8,607 nucleotides of DNA from Deltaproteobacteria bacterium. GTDB taxonomy: Bacteria > Desulfobacterota > Syntrophia > Syntrophales > Smithellaceae. Below are positions 7,607 to 8,607 of this stretch, piece by piece. The notes below the pieces were generated by a model. The model saw only the letters and a program-made list of their open reading frames with translations, was not told the DNA's origin and made no database searches. The stretch's first letter is position 1, and the number at the start of each line of letters is the position of its first letter. The DNA lies in contig JAGFXG010000036.1 in NCBI GenBank assembly GCA_017860985.1, positions 1-8,607 of the forward strand, given 5' to 3'. The position numbers and the translations under genes are program-made.

Positions 7607-8602
7607 CTATTCCGGTTTGGTCGCCGCTTCCTTGATGGCCCCGCTGGCAATCAGGTTTTTGTTGATGATTTTCCAGTGCTTCCTTAAAAAACTGTCGAAC
7701 GCTTTCCCATCATAGTAAACGGGAATCATGTTGATCCTGTCGAGCGTCTCCAGATATTCACTGCTTTTTGCGGCGGCTGCAAAAGCGCCTTCAAGTTTTT
7801 TCATCACGGCAGGATCGATATCCGAGGGCGCGACGATGGCAAAAACAGCGTCATTGGCAAAGTCGTAGCCCAGTTCTTTCATCGTGGGAACATCGGGATA
7901 TTTAGGAGAGCGCTTTTCGCTCATGACGGCAAGGAGTCTGGCCTGGCCTGATTTAACGGCCGGAACCAGTTCCGAGGTCAGAGATGCAAATTCAACATGG
8001 CCGCCCAGAAGTGCGGTGAGCGCTTCCATGCTGCCCTTGTAGGGCACGTGGATCAACTGCAGTTTGTCTTTTGAGGCAATTTCTTCCACGGCGGCGTGCG
8101 TGGTGCTTCCCACACCGGTCGTGGCGTACTTCACCTTGCCGGGATTCTTTGCCGCATAGCCGGTCAGGTCCTTGAGGGTCTTCCATGGCGCGTCATTTTT
8201 CACTACCAGGCCCAGCTGCGGTTCGGTAAAACCGATAACGGTTTTAAAGCTCGTAAATGGTTTAAACGGAACCTTTTGCTGCTGGCTCACCCGGATGAGT
8301 ACCGAACTTGGCGTGGCGCAAAGCGTATAGCCATCGGGCTTTTGAGACAGGAGAGCGGCCAGCGCAACGGTTCCCGTTCCACCCGGTTTATTTTCAATAA
8401 TGACGGGCTGTCCCAGAATCTTTTCTGCGGATTTCGCCAGCGCCCGCGCGCTCAAATCCATGCTGCCGCCGGGAACAAAACCGACCAGCACTGTGATCGC
8501 GCGATCCGGATATTCGGCCTTTACTGAGCCCGGACAGATCAGGGAAACCACGATCAGCATGGTCACGACAATGCCCGTGGAAAACCAATTATTATTCTTC
8601 AT
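7607..8602 (-). CDS. tctC: Tripartite tricarboxylate transporter solute-binding protein TctC (Bug family)
   Basis: TctC proteins are periplasmic Venus-flytrap receptors that bind a carboxylate and hand it to TctA/TctB. The 331-residue product begins with a signal peptide: a short basic start, a hydrophobic core at about 10-23 and probable signal peptidase I cleavage after SVKA (residue 29), leaving a mature N-terminus EYPDRAITVLV. Family motifs are GFVPGGSMDLSARALA at 41-56, IIENKPGGTGTVA at 68-80, KPDGYTL at 88-94, IHVPYKG at 184-190, TALLGGHVEF at 196-205 and RSPKYPDVPT at 231-240. Asp49 occupies the carboxyl-proximal GGSxD position conserved in Bug proteins. The ATG at 8602 leaves only five bases of upstream sequence, so its ribosome binding site and promoter are outside the window. 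The protein looks complete. Confidence 0.95.
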   Translation of the reverse strand: MKNNNWFSTGIVVTMLIVVSLICPGSVKAEYPDRAITVLVGFVPGGSMDLSARALAKSAEKILGQPVIIENKPGGTGTVALAALLSQKPDGYTLCATPSSVLIRVSQQQKVPFKPFTSFKTVIGFTEPQLGLVVKNDAPWKTLKDLTGYAAKNPGKVKYATTGVGSTTHAAVEEIASKDKLQLIHVPYKGSMEALTALLGGHVEFASLTSELVPAVKSGQARLLAVMSEKRSPKYPDVPTMKELGYDFANDAVFAIVAPSDIDPAVMKKLEGAFAAAAKSSEYLETLDRINMIPVYYDGKAFDSFLRKHWKIINKNLIASGAIKEAATKPE

Positions 8603-8607
8603 AAAAC

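Noticed and set aside
8531..8542. Cys23 in the TctC signal region as a lipoprotein site
   Set aside because: The residue before the cysteine is Ile, not Gly, Ala or Ser, so the lipobox is not met; SVKA at 26-29 is a better signal peptidase I site.

Overview
The window holds the 3' part of a tryptophan biosynthesis operon on the + strand (positions 1 to about 5510) facing a convergent tripartite tricarboxylate transporter (TTT) operon on the - strand (8602 down to 5526). Base composition looks moderately GC-rich by eye. Split trpC and trpF, the order trpG-D-C-F-B-A and the TTT transporter fit a proteobacterium, and I would guess an anaerobic deltaproteobacterial (Desulfobacterota / Syntrophales-like) lineage. 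That placement is an inference; the window has no rRNA or other marker.

The trp part starts inside trpG, whose first ~50 codons are cut off by the window edge, and continues with complete trpD, trpC, trpF, trpB and trpA. Together they take chorismate-derived anthranilate to tryptophan: TrpG supplies ammonia to TrpE (not in the window), TrpD adds the phosphoribosyl group, TrpF isomerises, TrpC forms indole-3-glycerol phosphate, and TrpA/TrpB release indole and condense it with serine. Junctions are very tight: ATGA overlaps at G/D and F/B, a TAATG overlap at C/F, and gaps of 6-8 bases elsewhere. This implies one polycistronic, translationally coupled message. The operon's promoter and any attenuator lie upstream and are not visible.

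Six bases after trpA comes a complete acetoacetate-decarboxylase-like gene (4855-5508), apparently a seventh cistron. It keeps the Schiff-base lysine of that superfamily but has glutamate where the classical enzyme has its second lysine. Its substrate is unknown, and it is the least expected gene here. A rho-independent terminator directly follows it and overlaps the last codons of the opposing tctA gene.

The - strand carries tctC (periplasmic solute-binding protein), tctB (small membrane subunit) and tctA (large membrane subunit) in the usual C-B-A order. A 110-base tctC-tctB spacer holds an imperfect GC-rich hairpin that may be a dispersed palindromic repeat or an mRNA-stabilising element. 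tctA begins with TTG. The transported carboxylate cannot be told from sequence alone, and no regulator is in view.

The window is almost fully coding, with no gene-free stretch above about 110 bases. I see no tRNA, rRNA, CRISPR array, insertion sequence or phage gene. I found no clearly new multi-gene system; the acetoacetate-decarboxylase-like gene attached to the trp operon is the best lead.
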